Positions 51,290 to 60,404 of a DNA stretch of 64,000 bases are shown here, piece after piece. The first letter of the stretch is position 1. Every line of letters starts with the position of its first letter. This DNA is from UBA6985 sp946536225 (GTDB lineage Bacteria > Bacillota_I > Bacilli_A > RF39 > UBA660): assembly GCA_946536225.1 (NCBI GenBank), contig CAMNEE010000001.1, positions 1 through 64,000 on the forward strand, read 5' to 3'. The notes beneath the pieces were generated by a model. It was given only the letters and a program-made list of their open reading frames with translations, was not told where the DNA came from and made no database searches. A program made the translations under genes and the position numbers.

Positions 51290-52048
51290 ATGAGAAAGAA
51301 TAATAGTGGTTTTACTTTAGTAGAAGTTTTAGCAGTTATTGTTATTTTAGGTTTAATCATGATAATTGCTATGCCTACTTATTCAGTTGTTTATAATTCC
51401 TTAAAACATACTACATATTTAAATAAATTAAAAGCATTGAATGTTGCTGCTCAAAGTTATGGTAGTAATACTCAAGTATTAGATGAGGTAAAAACTAAGT
51501 ATGATTTAGGAGGATCAAATTGGTGTAAGGATATTGCTATTCGTGATTTGATAAAAGCTGGTTATATTATTAGTGATGATGATGTTGATGATGTAATAAG
51601 AGATATTTATACAGGAAAACCAATTGGGTATAATATTAATCATTTAAATGATAAAGAATATAGTTCTGTGTCTCTATGTTATTGTCCAGATACATTTGAT
51701 GTAGTATCTTATTTAATTAAAGATTTAGATAAAAATAATGAATATTATGAAGATGAAATGATAAGAGTATTTGTTGAAAAGAATATTAATGGTGATTTAC
51801 AAAGTATTCCACAATATAGAAAAGTTACTAATGCATTTGATTACAATAGTGTTTTCAACTCTATAAGAGTTAGAGCACGTAATGGTGGAAGTGATGTTAC
51901 AACTGAAGGTGTTTATATAGATTTTGGTGACACTTTTGATGGTTTTACTGATGCACAGTTTGATGATGATGATTATGTAAAACCATATGTAGATAAATTA
52001 ATAGCCTTATATTTTTCAGAAGTTGCTCCATGTAATTTAGTGAAATAA
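51290..52048 (+). CDS. Type IV pilin-like protein
   Basis: 252 residues. A classic prepilin leader: MRKNNSG, then FTLVEVLAVIVILGLIMIIA with the Glu at +5 of the mature protein. The mature ectodomain (about 40-252) has several Cys (SNWCKD, SLCYCPD, APCNLVK) and no close match. It is a lone pilin gene with no assembly ATPase or prepilin peptidase nearby; ComEA/ComEC 8 kb away imply that a ComG-like pilus exists elsewhere in the genome. GATGATAT precedes the ATG. Confidence 0.87.
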   Translation: MRKNNSGFTLVEVLAVIVILGLIMIIAMPTYSVVYNSLKHTTYLNKLKALNVAAQSYGSNTQVLDEVKTKYDLGGSNWCKDIAIRDLIKAGYIISDDDVDDVIRDIYTGKPIGYNINHLNDKEYSSVSLCYCPDTFDVVSYLIKDLDKNNEYYEDEMIRVFVEKNINGDLQSIPQYRKVTNAFDYNSVFNSIRVRARNGGSDVTTEGVYIDFGDTFDGFTDAQFDDDDYVKPYVDKLIALYFSEVAPCNLVK

Positions 52049-52088
52049 TTAATATAAATTGTGCTATTATATAAAGCAGGTGAGGCAT

Positions 52089-53588
52089 ATGAATAAAATT
52101 TTAATGATGGTTATTGATGGAATTGGATTTAATGATAATCAAACTGGTAACGTTATTAAAGAAGCTGAGATGGGAAATTTAAATGATTTATATAATGAGT
52201 TTCCTCATTCTCTTTTAAATGCTACAGGGGATGCAGTAGGCTTACCTGATGGGGTAACTGCTGACTCAGAAATTGCTCATGTTGCTTTTGGTTCAGGTAA
52301 AAAAGTTAAACAAGATGTTACTATTTTAAATGAAACATTAGGTAGTACTTTAATAGAAAAAAATGATTATTTAATTTCTATAGTTAAAAAACTAAATAAA
52401 ACTGGTAATACTCTTCATTTAGCTGGGTTAGTAAGTGATGGAAGAGTTTCTTCAGATATTAGATATATGGAAACATTAATTACTCATCTTAAAAATATGG
52501 GTCTTGAAAAGATGTATTTCCATGCTATTACTGATGGTATTGATACTAAAGAAGGAGCAATTACTTTTTTAGATAGATTATCAAAAGTAATGGAAGAATG
52601 TGAACTTGGTAAAATAGCTACTATATGTGGTAGAAGTTTTGCTTTAGATAAAGATAATAATTGGAATAAAACTAAAGTATACACAGACCTTTTATTTGAA
52701 GGTGTTGGTGCTAATATTAGAAGATATCAATCTGGAATTGAAGCATGTTATAAAAGAAATTTAACTGATGATTTAATACCTCCAATTATTTTAGTTAATG
52801 ATCCAACAATTAAAACTGGAGATATTTTCCTTTGGCTAAATTATAATATAAATACTTCAAGACAATTTTTGAAAGCAATTACCGATGATAATTTTACTTT
52901 ATTTGCTGTTAATAAACCTGAGAATATCGACATGTTCTCTTTATTACAAGTAGATAATATTGATATAGATTATTTAATCGAGGATGAAGATGAATTCTAT
53001 TCGATTGGTACATATTTTTCTTATCTAGGAATGAGACAAGCAAGAATTTCTACTAAAGAAAGATATCCAATGGTTACTTACTTTTTTGATGGATATAATA
53101 ATGAAAAACTTGCTAACTGTGATACTTTTTTAATACCATCTATTCAAGATGATATGGTATATCAAGATACAATAGAAGAAGTAACTAAACAAGTTATTAA
53201 ATGTGTTGAAAAAGATTATAATTTCATATTAGTTGATATTCCTTATGCTGATATTGTTTCTAAGAATGGTTCAAAAGAAGAATTATTATTTGTATTAAGA
53301 AACATAGATCAAGCTATAGGAAAGATATATGAAGCAGTTGAAGATAATTTTTATAAGATGATTATTTTATCTTCATATGGTAATGTTGAGGAAACAGTAG
53401 ATAAGATTGGAAACGAAAATTTTAGTTCAACAAGTAATCCTGTTCCGTTTATTATTACTGATCCTAGATTAAAGATTAAAAATAAGGGAGATATAACAAT
53501 GGTTGCTCCTACAATTTTAAAATATATGGATATTGCTTTACCAAAGCAAATGTCTCAAGTTAAAAGTTTAATAGATGATGAAGGTTAG
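52089..53588 (+). CDS. iPGM homologue lacking catalytic residues (pseudoenzyme)
   Basis: 499 residues, full-length fold of 2,3-bisphosphoglycerate-independent phosphoglycerate mutase. Recognisable segments: VIDGIGFND, EFPHSLLNATGDAVGLPDG, LAGLVSDGRV, FHAITDGIDT, SNPVPFII. The first Asp and the Ser (DSEIAH) remain. Other key sites are changed: HSH to SSD, DGRDT to DGIDT, the NFRxDRxRQ region to NYNINTSRQ, DMVGH to DIVSK, ADHGN to SSYGN and the last His to Ser. Catalysis is very unlikely. ATG 52089 has GGTGAGG upstream. It is followed after 9 bases by the hexomutase gene. Probably retained as a binding or regulatory protein. Confidence 0.85.
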   Translation: MNKILMMVIDGIGFNDNQTGNVIKEAEMGNLNDLYNEFPHSLLNATGDAVGLPDGVTADSEIAHVAFGSGKKVKQDVTILNETLGSTLIEKNDYLISIVKKLNKTGNTLHLAGLVSDGRVSSDIRYMETLITHLKNMGLEKMYFHAITDGIDTKEGAITFLDRLSKVMEECELGKIATICGRSFALDKDNNWNKTKVYTDLLFEGVGANIRRYQSGIEACYKRNLTDDLIPPIILVNDPTIKTGDIFLWLNYNINTSRQFLKAITDDNFTLFAVNKPENIDMFSLLQVDNIDIDYLIEDEDEFYSIGTYFSYLGMRQARISTKERYPMVTYFFDGYNNEKLANCDTFLIPSIQDDMVYQDTIEEVTKQVIKCVEKDYNFILVDIPYADIVSKNGSKEELLFVLRNIDQAIGKIYEAVEDNFYKMIILSSYGNVEETVDKIGNENFSSTSNPVPFIITDPRLKIKNKGDITMVAPTILKYMDIALPKQMSQVKSLIDDEG

Positions 53589-53597
53589 TGGTTAAGA

Positions 53598-54959
53598 ATG
53601 AAATTTGATACTAGTGTATTAAGAGAGGCAGATATAAGAGGTGTTTATCCTGATCAAATAAATGGCGAACTTGCTAAAAGATTAGGTGGAGTATTTGGTA
53701 CTTATGTTCAAAAACAAGGGAAAAAATATATTGTTGTTGGTCATGATAATAGAATAGGTGGACCTGATTTAACTAAGAATCTAATTGAAGGTTTATTAGA
53801 TACAGGTATAAATGTAATTTATATTGGTCTTTCTACAACTCCAATGCTTAATTATGCTTCTCATAAATTAGGAGTAGAATATGGAATTGAAGTTACGGCT
53901 TCTCATAATCCAACCCATGATAATGGTTTTAAATTATTTGGAGAAAATTACCTACATTGTAGTCACGAAGTATTAGATATAATTTATGCTGCGCTTTCAA
54001 ATGATAAATATAGAATAAAACGTGGAGATGGTACTTTAGAACATATTGATATATTGGATGCATATGCTAAATATGTTGCTAATAAGTTTAAAGATGTTAA
54101 ACCATTAAAAGTTGTAATTGATGCTGGAAATGGAACTGGTTCTGTTCCTGTTAGAAAAATATATGGACGACTTCCTTATGATGTTGTTTATATTAACTGT
54201 GATAATGATCCTAGATTTCCAAATCATCATCCAGATCCAAATGTTAAAGCAAATCTTCGTCAGTTATCTGAGGCAGTTTTGGATTATAAAGCTGATTTAG
54301 GGTTAGCATATGATGGAGATGCTGATAGAATAGGTTTTGTAGATGAAAAAGGTAATGTTGTTGAAAGTGATGTAATGATGGCTTTGATGGCAAGAGAAGT
54401 ACTAAAGACATCTAAAAAACCAATCCTTGTTGATGTAAAATGTTCTAGAACACTTTTGGATGAAATAAAGAACTTAGGTGGAGAATATATTATGTATACA
54501 CCATCAAGTGCTAGACAAGAAGATGAAATGTTTTATCAAAAGTTAGATTTTGGTGGAGGATATTCAAACCATATATTCTTTGGAGATTCACATCCTGGAT
54601 ATGATGATGGAATATACTCTGGTCTTCGTTTTAGTGAAATGGTTGCTAATTCAAAAGTTAAACTTAGCAAGATGGTTAAGACGCTTCCTAAGTACTTTAA
54701 TACAGAAGAAATTAAAGTATCTACAACTGATGAAAAGAAATGGAAGATTGTTAAAGAAATAAAGAAGTATTGTGATTTAAGAAAATATGATTACTCAGAA
54801 GTAGATGGTGTTAGAATTGAAAAAGAAAATGGTTGGGCACTTTTAAGAGCAAGTAATACTGGTCCAAATTTAACTTTAAGATTTGAAGCTACTACTAAAA
54901 AAGGATTAGAAGAAATACAAAATGAATTTATGTCTGTTTTAGATATAATACAAAAATAA
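53598..54959 (+). CDS. Phosphomannomutase/phosphoglucomutase-like protein with altered sugar loop
   Basis: 453 residues, alpha-D-phosphohexomutase family. The phosphoserine loop EVTASHNPTHDNGFK, metal loop DGDADR and phosphate-binding RASNTGPNLTLRFEA are intact. The sugar-recognition loop GGEMSGH is GGGYSNH (Glu lost), and the TGHSxIK segment is replaced by PSSARQEDEMFYQK. Downstream FxDDGIYS-like GYDDGIYSGLRFSEM is normal. Closest in plan to AlgC/ManB. It may act on a different sugar or be weakly active. It occupies roughly the glmM place of the cdaA cluster. Confidence 0.85.
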   Translation: MKFDTSVLREADIRGVYPDQINGELAKRLGGVFGTYVQKQGKKYIVVGHDNRIGGPDLTKNLIEGLLDTGINVIYIGLSTTPMLNYASHKLGVEYGIEVTASHNPTHDNGFKLFGENYLHCSHEVLDIIYAALSNDKYRIKRGDGTLEHIDILDAYAKYVANKFKDVKPLKVVIDAGNGTGSVPVRKIYGRLPYDVVYINCDNDPRFPNHHPDPNVKANLRQLSEAVLDYKADLGLAYDGDADRIGFVDEKGNVVESDVMMALMAREVLKTSKKPILVDVKCSRTLLDEIKNLGGEYIMYTPSSARQEDEMFYQKLDFGGGYSNHIFFGDSHPGYDDGIYSGLRFSEMVANSKVKLSKMVKTLPKYFNTEEIKVSTTDEKKWKIVKEIKKYCDLRKYDYSEVDGVRIEKENGWALLRASNTGPNLTLRFEATTKKGLEEIQNEFMSVLDIIQK

Positions 54960-54981
54960 AAGACACGTATGTGTCTTTTTT
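54957..54981. terminator. Bidirectional terminator
   Basis: AAAGACAC/GTGTCTTT between the convergent mutase and deoD genes, with A and T runs. Confidence 0.88.
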
Positions 54982-55702
54982 ATTGTTCAAGTGTTGCATC
55001 AAGTGCAAGTGTAATCATATCATTAAGAGATGTTTCTCTTTCTTCTGCAGTAACTTCAATATCTGGAGTATATTTTGAATCAACTACAGTAAACATGACT
55101 GTTGCATCTTTACCGCATATTCTTGCGACATGTAGTAATCCAAATCCTTCCATTTCAAATCCCATGATTTTATCTATAATAGGACATGCTTTATATAAAT
55201 GATCAACATTTGCATATGGATCAAATAATTCTATTGTATAAGTTGGTCCTAGTTTAATTATTTTACTTGTTTTCTTTGCGGCTTCAGCTATTTTATCATT
55301 TAATTTTTTTGAAGTACGTAAGTATTTTTCTTTGTAGTTACCCCATTGATAAGCAATAGTTGATTCTGAATAACATCCTTCAGATACAACTATATCACCA
55401 ATTAATACATTTGGATTTCCAGCACCTGCTGTACCAATTCTAATTATTTCTTCAACATCATAGAAATGATATAGTTCGTATGCATAAAGAGCCGCAGATG
55501 GAATTCCCATGCCTGATGCAAATACTGTTATTCTTTTTCCTTTGTAGTATCCTGTATAGCCATACATATTTCTTACAGTATTTATTAGCTTAGCATCATC
55601 TAAAAAGTTTTCTGCAATATATTTTGCTCTTAGTGGATCTCCTGGAAACAATACCGTTGGAGCTATATTTTCTTTGTCAGTTACTATATGTACTGGTTTC
55701 AT
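54980..55702 (-). CDS. deoD: Purine nucleoside phosphorylase
   Basis: 240 residues, hexameric PNP family. VLFPGDPLRAKYIAENFL, FASGMGIPSAALYAYEL, IRIGTAGAG and MGFEMEGFGLLHVARI (ribose-binding EMEG) are clear; VVDS keeps the catalytic Asp. It cleaves purine nucleosides with phosphate in salvage. Start ATG at 55702 with AGGTGATA upstream; divergent from the protease pair. Confidence 0.95.
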   Translation of the reverse strand: MKPVHIVTDKENIAPTVLFPGDPLRAKYIAENFLDDAKLINTVRNMYGYTGYYKGKRITVFASGMGIPSAALYAYELYHFYDVEEIIRIGTAGAGNPNVLIGDIVVSEGCYSESTIAYQWGNYKEKYLRTSKKLNDKIAEAAKKTSKIIKLGPTYTIELFDPYANVDHLYKACPIIDKIMGFEMEGFGLLHVARICGKDATVMFTVVDSKYTPDIEVTAEERETSLNDMITLALDATLEQ

Positions 55703-55764
55703 ATTATCACCTACATTAATATTATCATTTGTGCTATAATTTTTCTATATCGCATGGAGGAAAT

Positions 55765-57006
55765 ATGAAGAAATTTATTAAAGATAAACATTATAATTTA
55801 CATATTTTGGAAAATAAAAACTTTAAAAATTATAGATTAAATATTAGTTTTTTAAATGAATATAAAAGGGAAGATTTATCCATTAGAGAGTGTTTACTTA
55901 GAATGCTTTTTATGGGTAATGAATTATATGAAACTAGTAGAGATATTAATATAAAGTGTGAAGATTTATATGATCCTATTATTTCTACCAATCAAGTTAG
56001 ACGTGGGAATATAATATTTAGTAGTGTTTATACATTATTCTTAAATCCTGAGTATGTAGAAGAAAATAGTTATCTTGAAGATAATATAAAGTTTATTTTT
56101 GATTTAATATTTAAAGCATCTTTTACTCAAGAAAATTTAAATTTTGTAAAATCATCTATGATAGATGAAGTTGAGTCAATGGACGAAGACTTTAGAACCT
56201 ATGCATCTTTTAGAGCAATAGAAGAAATGGATAAGGATGACTTTGGAGCAATTTCTGAAAATGGAAGTGTTGAAGATATTAAAAAAATAACAATAGAAGA
56301 TTTAAGAAGAGAATATGATAGATTCTTAAATGACTCCCAAATAGAAATATCTATTTTAGTAAAAGATTATGATGAAAAACTTATTAATTTAATAAAAAAA
56401 TATGCCTTATTTACTAATAATAAAAATAAAGAATTAAAACCATATAGAAATATTATTAAAACTAGTAAAGAGGCAGAAGAAGAGAAAGACTATAGTCAAA
56501 GTGCACTTGTATGTATTTATAGGTTAGATGACTTAACTGAACGAGAACAAAGTATTACTGCTTTTTTATTTAATGAAATACTAGGTGGTGGAGGTCTTGA
56601 TACAAGACTTAATAGTTCATTAAGAGGAGATAATTCAATTTGTTATTTTTGTAATTCATCATATGAAAAATTTGATAATAAGATTACTATTACAACTCTT
56701 GTTAGTAAAGAAAATATTTTAAAAGCAAAAAAACTTATTAATGATGTAGTAGACTCTATGAATAAAATAAAAGAAGAGGAAGTAGAAAAAAATATAAAGA
56801 AGATAATTACAGTTTTTGATGAACTTAATAATTCTTCGTATTTCCTAATAGTTAATCAACTATTAAGTGACTTAGGATTTAGTCATACGGTGGATGAGAG
56901 AATAAAACTATTAAAAAGTGTTACTACAAAAGAGTTAGAAGCAATAGTTGATAAGATGAATCTTAATATGGTTTATGTTTTAAAGGGGGTTAAAGAAAAT
57001 GGATAA
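55765..57006 (+). CDS. M16 peptidase-like protein, inactive subunit (YmfF-like)
   Basis: 413 residues from ATG 55765 (GGAGG upstream). M16 fold with LFNEILGGGGLDTRLNSSLR and NSSYFLIVNQLLSDL, but no HxxEH zinc motif, so it should be a non-catalytic partner. The 8-base overlap with the next gene indicates coupling. In Firmicutes such YmfF/YmfH pairs are conserved; substrates are mostly unknown. Confidence 0.85.
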   Translation: MKKFIKDKHYNLHILENKNFKNYRLNISFLNEYKREDLSIRECLLRMLFMGNELYETSRDINIKCEDLYDPIISTNQVRRGNIIFSSVYTLFLNPEYVEENSYLEDNIKFIFDLIFKASFTQENLNFVKSSMIDEVESMDEDFRTYASFRAIEEMDKDDFGAISENGSVEDIKKITIEDLRREYDRFLNDSQIEISILVKDYDEKLINLIKKYALFTNNKNKELKPYRNIIKTSKEAEEEKDYSQSALVCIYRLDDLTEREQSITAFLFNEILGGGGLDTRLNSSLRGDNSICYFCNSSYEKFDNKITITTLVSKENILKAKKLINDVVDSMNKIKEEEVEKNIKKIITVFDELNNSSYFLIVNQLLSDLGFSHTVDERIKLLKSVTTKELEAIVDKMNLNMVYVLKGVKENG

Positions 57007-58264
57007 AATTGTTTTAAAGAATATTAATGAAACTATTTATCATGAAGAACTATCTAATGGTTTAAATGTTTATATTTATCCTACTTTTTTAACCAAAAGT
57101 TATAATATAGGAGTTCTTGTTAAAGTAGGCTCAAATGTTAATAAGTATAATTTAGATGGTAGGGAAGTTAATGTACCAAATGGGTTAGAACATTTTCTTG
57201 AACATTTAACTTTAAAAACTAAAGATGGAGAAGCAGATGATTTCTTTTCTAATAATGGTAGTTATTCAAATGCTAGTACTTCATTTAATAATACATATTA
57301 TTATGTTTCAAGCACTGATAACTTTGATGATAATTTGGAATATCTAGTTAATTGTATCGATACTCCTTATTATACAGAGGAAAACGTTGAAAATGAAAAG
57401 GGGATTATTACTGAAGAAGTTTCTATGTATGAACAAAATCCATATCAAAAGTTAGCATATAAACTACTTGAGAATGTATTTCACAATGATAATAATAAAA
57501 ATAAAATAGGTGGAACAGTAAGTGATGTAAAAAGTATTACTCTAGATGATATAGTTAATACTTATAATGCTTTTTATCAAAAAGATAATATGGCTTTAAT
57601 TGTGTCTGGTAACGTTGATGCTTCTCATACTATTAATTTAATTAAAAAAATAGAAAAAGATAAAGAGTTTAAAAAATATGATGTAAGTGTAATAAATGAA
57701 TTTGAAGATGATTCAGTAGTTAAGGGAAACGATATAATATATGATAATGTAGTTATTCCTAAGTTTTCTCTTGGAATTAAAATACCTATGAATAAAATAG
57801 GTATTCCTCAAGAAAAAGCAGTATTTTGCTTACATATAATTTTATCTATATTATTTGGAAGAACTAGTAATTTAAAAGTTTTATTAGAAAAAGAAAACTT
57901 AGTTAGTGATGAAATAGATTATTCTATTTTTAAAGGATTTAATCATTATGTTTTAGAAATAGATTTTGAAGGTAATAATATTGATAAGGTATATTCTTTA
58001 ATAAAAGATACTATTAATAATGAGACTATTAGTGAAGGCGAATTAAATAGAAAGAAAAAAGTATTAATAAGACACTTAATTAGTAGGTATGAAAATATTA
58101 ATAGTGTATCAAACTCAATTATGGCTAACTTAATTGATTACGAAAGAATTCTAGATAATGAATATGAAATAATAGAAAGCATTACAATAGAAGATATTAA
58201 TAAAATATTTGATTTAATAAAAGTATCTCCATCAGCTAACGTAAGATTACTCCCAAAGGAGTAA
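56999..58264 (+). CDS. M16 zinc peptidase (YmfH-like)
   Basis: 421 residues. The inverted zinc motif HFLEH is at about residue 64, with the distal Glu in EKGIITEEVSMYEQNPYQ about 75 residues later; the second M16 half (about 250-420) is present. No signal peptide. It forms a putative heterodimer with the preceding inactive subunit. Its last codons form a terminator. Confidence 0.9.
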   Translation: MDKIVLKNINETIYHEELSNGLNVYIYPTFLTKSYNIGVLVKVGSNVNKYNLDGREVNVPNGLEHFLEHLTLKTKDGEADDFFSNNGSYSNASTSFNNTYYYVSSTDNFDDNLEYLVNCIDTPYYTEENVENEKGIITEEVSMYEQNPYQKLAYKLLENVFHNDNNKNKIGGTVSDVKSITLDDIVNTYNAFYQKDNMALIVSGNVDASHTINLIKKIEKDKEFKKYDVSVINEFEDDSVVKGNDIIYDNVVIPKFSLGIKIPMNKIGIPQEKAVFCLHIILSILFGRTSNLKVLLEKENLVSDEIDYSIFKGFNHYVLEIDFEGNNIDKVYSLIKDTINNETISEGELNRKKKVLIRHLISRYENINSVSNSIMANLIDYERILDNEYEIIESITIEDINKIFDLIKVSPSANVRLLPKE

Positions 58265-58272
58265 TTTTTTCT
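58246..58272 (+). terminator. Terminator overlapping the end of the M16 gene
   Basis: ATTACTCC/GGAGTAAT with 4-base loop and six T; the stop codon lies within it. Confidence 0.88.
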
Positions 58273-58327
58273 TATATGTTCTTTAATAAAAAAGTATTAC
58301 ATTATATAATTATAATAGGTGAAAGTA

Positions 58328-59701
58328 ATGAAAAGATGGACTAAGAATGTATTTACAATTTTTCTTGTTATTTTTCTTCTTGTTGCAACTGCTTTTATTT
58401 ATTGGCATGCATCTAATCATCTTCCATATAAGATAAGTGCTGTTAATGATGGTACAATGACTATTGCGGAAGCACAAGAACATGGATTAGATTTATCAAG
58501 AACATTTACAGTACCTTATTATATTTTGATGTTTATTAGTTGTTTTATTTTTGATCTTGTAGTAGTGTACTTTTTTATGAGTTCATTTAATAAAATGACT
58601 TCTAAGGAAGTGTTTTCATATAAGAAAAAGTATGTTGTTTTTTTCGCATCGTTTTTTGCTTGTTTTTTAATTGAATGTGCATTAACAATTTTAATTGGAT
58701 ATGTTTTTATTAATTCACCTGCAGAAACTAATAAAATAAATACTGATTTAGGTCTTAAAAGATCTTATGTTGCTGATTATAAAGCGGATGTTATTTATTC
58801 AACACAAACTGATGCAAGTCAAAAAACACTTGAATCAGGTAAGGTTGATTACAGTTCACTTTTAATAAATGGTAAAAACGATGTTAATCTTAGTCAATTT
58901 ATTGTTAATAATTATTCTAGCGGAACAAATGAGTTAAATGGCAGAAATTCTGCAGTAGCAATTAGAGATGGAAATAACACTAATATTAATCAAATCATTG
59001 TTAATACTTTTGGTGATAATTCTCCTGTTTTATATGTTAGAAACTCTAATTTTACTACTATTGATAGATTCACTGGTAATTCTTCTGGATTAAGGTCTGC
59101 AATTGTTAATACAAACTCTTACGTTAAAATTGTTCATTTTACTTTTGAGGCTGCAGGAGATATAGGATTAGAACTTGTTAATAATGGTTCTTTATCTTTA
59201 ACCGAAGGCTCTTTGGTTATTAAGTCAGAAGACTCAGATAAAAAAATCTATGTTAGAGGCAATAACAATAGAGGAACTGCGAGTTTAAGTATGTTAAATA
59301 CTTCTTTAAATACTGGTGGTGGTACATTATTTAAAGTTGTAAATGATAATTTTTCAGTGGATTTATCACATGTAGAGATTATTTCTAAAAAACCATTCGA
59401 TAATTTTATGGAATTATATAATTCTACAACTTATCTTAGTATTAAGGAACAAGCTATAACTGGTAAGATTTTACTTGAACATAATAGTCAATTATATTTT
59501 GATTTATCAGGTGGAGCAGTCTTTATTGGAAGTATTCCTGAGAGTAGTAATTCAATTGTAAATATAAGTATGGATAGAACTAGCAAAATTATTTTAACGG
59601 GGGACATGTATATTAATTCATTTAGTGATAATGTTATACTTAAAGACTCAATTGTTACAAACGGACATTCAGTATTCGTTGATGGAGTTAAAGTTTTATA
59701 A
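58328..59701 (+). CDS. Membrane protein with beta-helix-like ectodomain
   Basis: 457 residues from ATG 58328 (AGGTGA upstream). Three helices (about 8-28, 66-90, 106-130) lead to a 320-residue extracellular part with regularly repeated short strands and Asn/Ser turns (VDYSSLLINGKNDVNLSQFIVNN, NINQIIVNTFGDNSPVLYVRNS, TTIDRFTGNSSG), the pattern of a right-handed beta-helix. No family recognised. It probably faces the outside as an adhesin or polysaccharide-binding protein. Confidence 0.7.
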   Translation: MKRWTKNVFTIFLVIFLLVATAFIYWHASNHLPYKISAVNDGTMTIAEAQEHGLDLSRTFTVPYYILMFISCFIFDLVVVYFFMSSFNKMTSKEVFSYKKKYVVFFASFFACFLIECALTILIGYVFINSPAETNKINTDLGLKRSYVADYKADVIYSTQTDASQKTLESGKVDYSSLLINGKNDVNLSQFIVNNYSSGTNELNGRNSAVAIRDGNNTNINQIIVNTFGDNSPVLYVRNSNFTTIDRFTGNSSGLRSAIVNTNSYVKIVHFTFEAAGDIGLELVNNGSLSLTEGSLVIKSEDSDKKIYVRGNNNRGTASLSMLNTSLNTGGGTLFKVVNDNFSVDLSHVEIISKKPFDNFMELYNSTTYLSIKEQAITGKILLEHNSQLYFDLSGGAVFIGSIPESSNSIVNISMDRTSKIILTGDMYINSFSDNVILKDSIVTNGHSVFVDGVKVL

Positions 59702-59727
59702 TCTCGAGTAAATCGAGATTTTTTTTC
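59698..59727 (+). terminator. Terminator of the beta-helix gene
   Basis: AATCTCGA/TCGAGATT stem and eight T. Confidence 0.9.
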
Positions 59728-59774
59728 GAGTAAAATAGAAAATCTTAGTTAAAGATAATACTAGGAGGAAATTT

Positions 59775-60404
59775 ATGTATTTTATAAGAAAAAGAATAAA
59801 AATAATTATTACTTTAGTTGGTGTTATTTTCATTGGAGTAGTTGGAGTAATTAGTATTTGCTATTTTTATAATGAACCAGTTGATAAAAATATTGATAGT
59901 CCAGTTGCTTTCGTAAATGTTGAAGAAACAACAATTGAAGATAAACATTTTTATGTTGATATTAAAGGATCTGTTAATAAACCTGGGGTTTATTTTGTTA
60001 GTGAAGGTATGATTGTTAATGATGTTATAGAGTTAGCTGGTGGATTAAAGAAAAATGCTTATACTGATAATATTAATTTATCTTTAAAACTTAAAAATGA
60101 AATGGTTATTTATGTAAGTAATAAAAGTGAGATGACATCTACAACTAAACAAACTTTAAATGATGCTAAAATTATAGAACAAAGTAAAACTGTTGATAAT
60201 AATTCTATTACTAATAGATTAGTTAATATAAATACTGCATCGATTGATGAATTACTTACAGTTAGTGGAATAGGCAAGAGTAAGGCAGAAGCAATTATAA
60301 CTTATAGACAAAAGGAAAAATTTAAAACTATTGAAGACATTAAAAATGTATCTGGTATAGGAGATGCATTATTTGAACAAATTAAGAGTAGTATTACAGT
60401 CTAG
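59775..60404 (+). CDS. comEA: Competence protein ComEA
   Basis: Membrane-bound DNA receptor of natural transformation, 209 residues. One helix (about 8-30), an SLBB domain (FYVDIKGSVNKPGVYFVSEGMIVNDVIELAGGL) and a C-terminal pair of helix-hairpin-helix motifs (NINTASIDELLTVSGIGKSKAEAI, KNVSGIGDALFEQI). AGGAGG start. It overlaps the comEC frame at its end. Confidence 0.95.
   Translation: MYFIRKRIKIIITLVGVIFIGVVGVISICYFYNEPVDKNIDSPVAFVNVEETTIEDKHFYVDIKGSVNKPGVYFVSEGMIVNDVIELAGGLKKNAYTDNINLSLKLKNEMVIYVSNKSEMTSTTKQTLNDAKIIEQSKTVDNNSITNRLVNINTASIDELLTVSGIGKSKAEAIITYRQKEKFKTIEDIKNVSGIGDALFEQIKSSITV

Noticed and set aside
54969..55202. 77-codon plus-strand frame
   Set aside because: It lies opposite deoD, whose family motifs are intact, and it begins inside a terminator.
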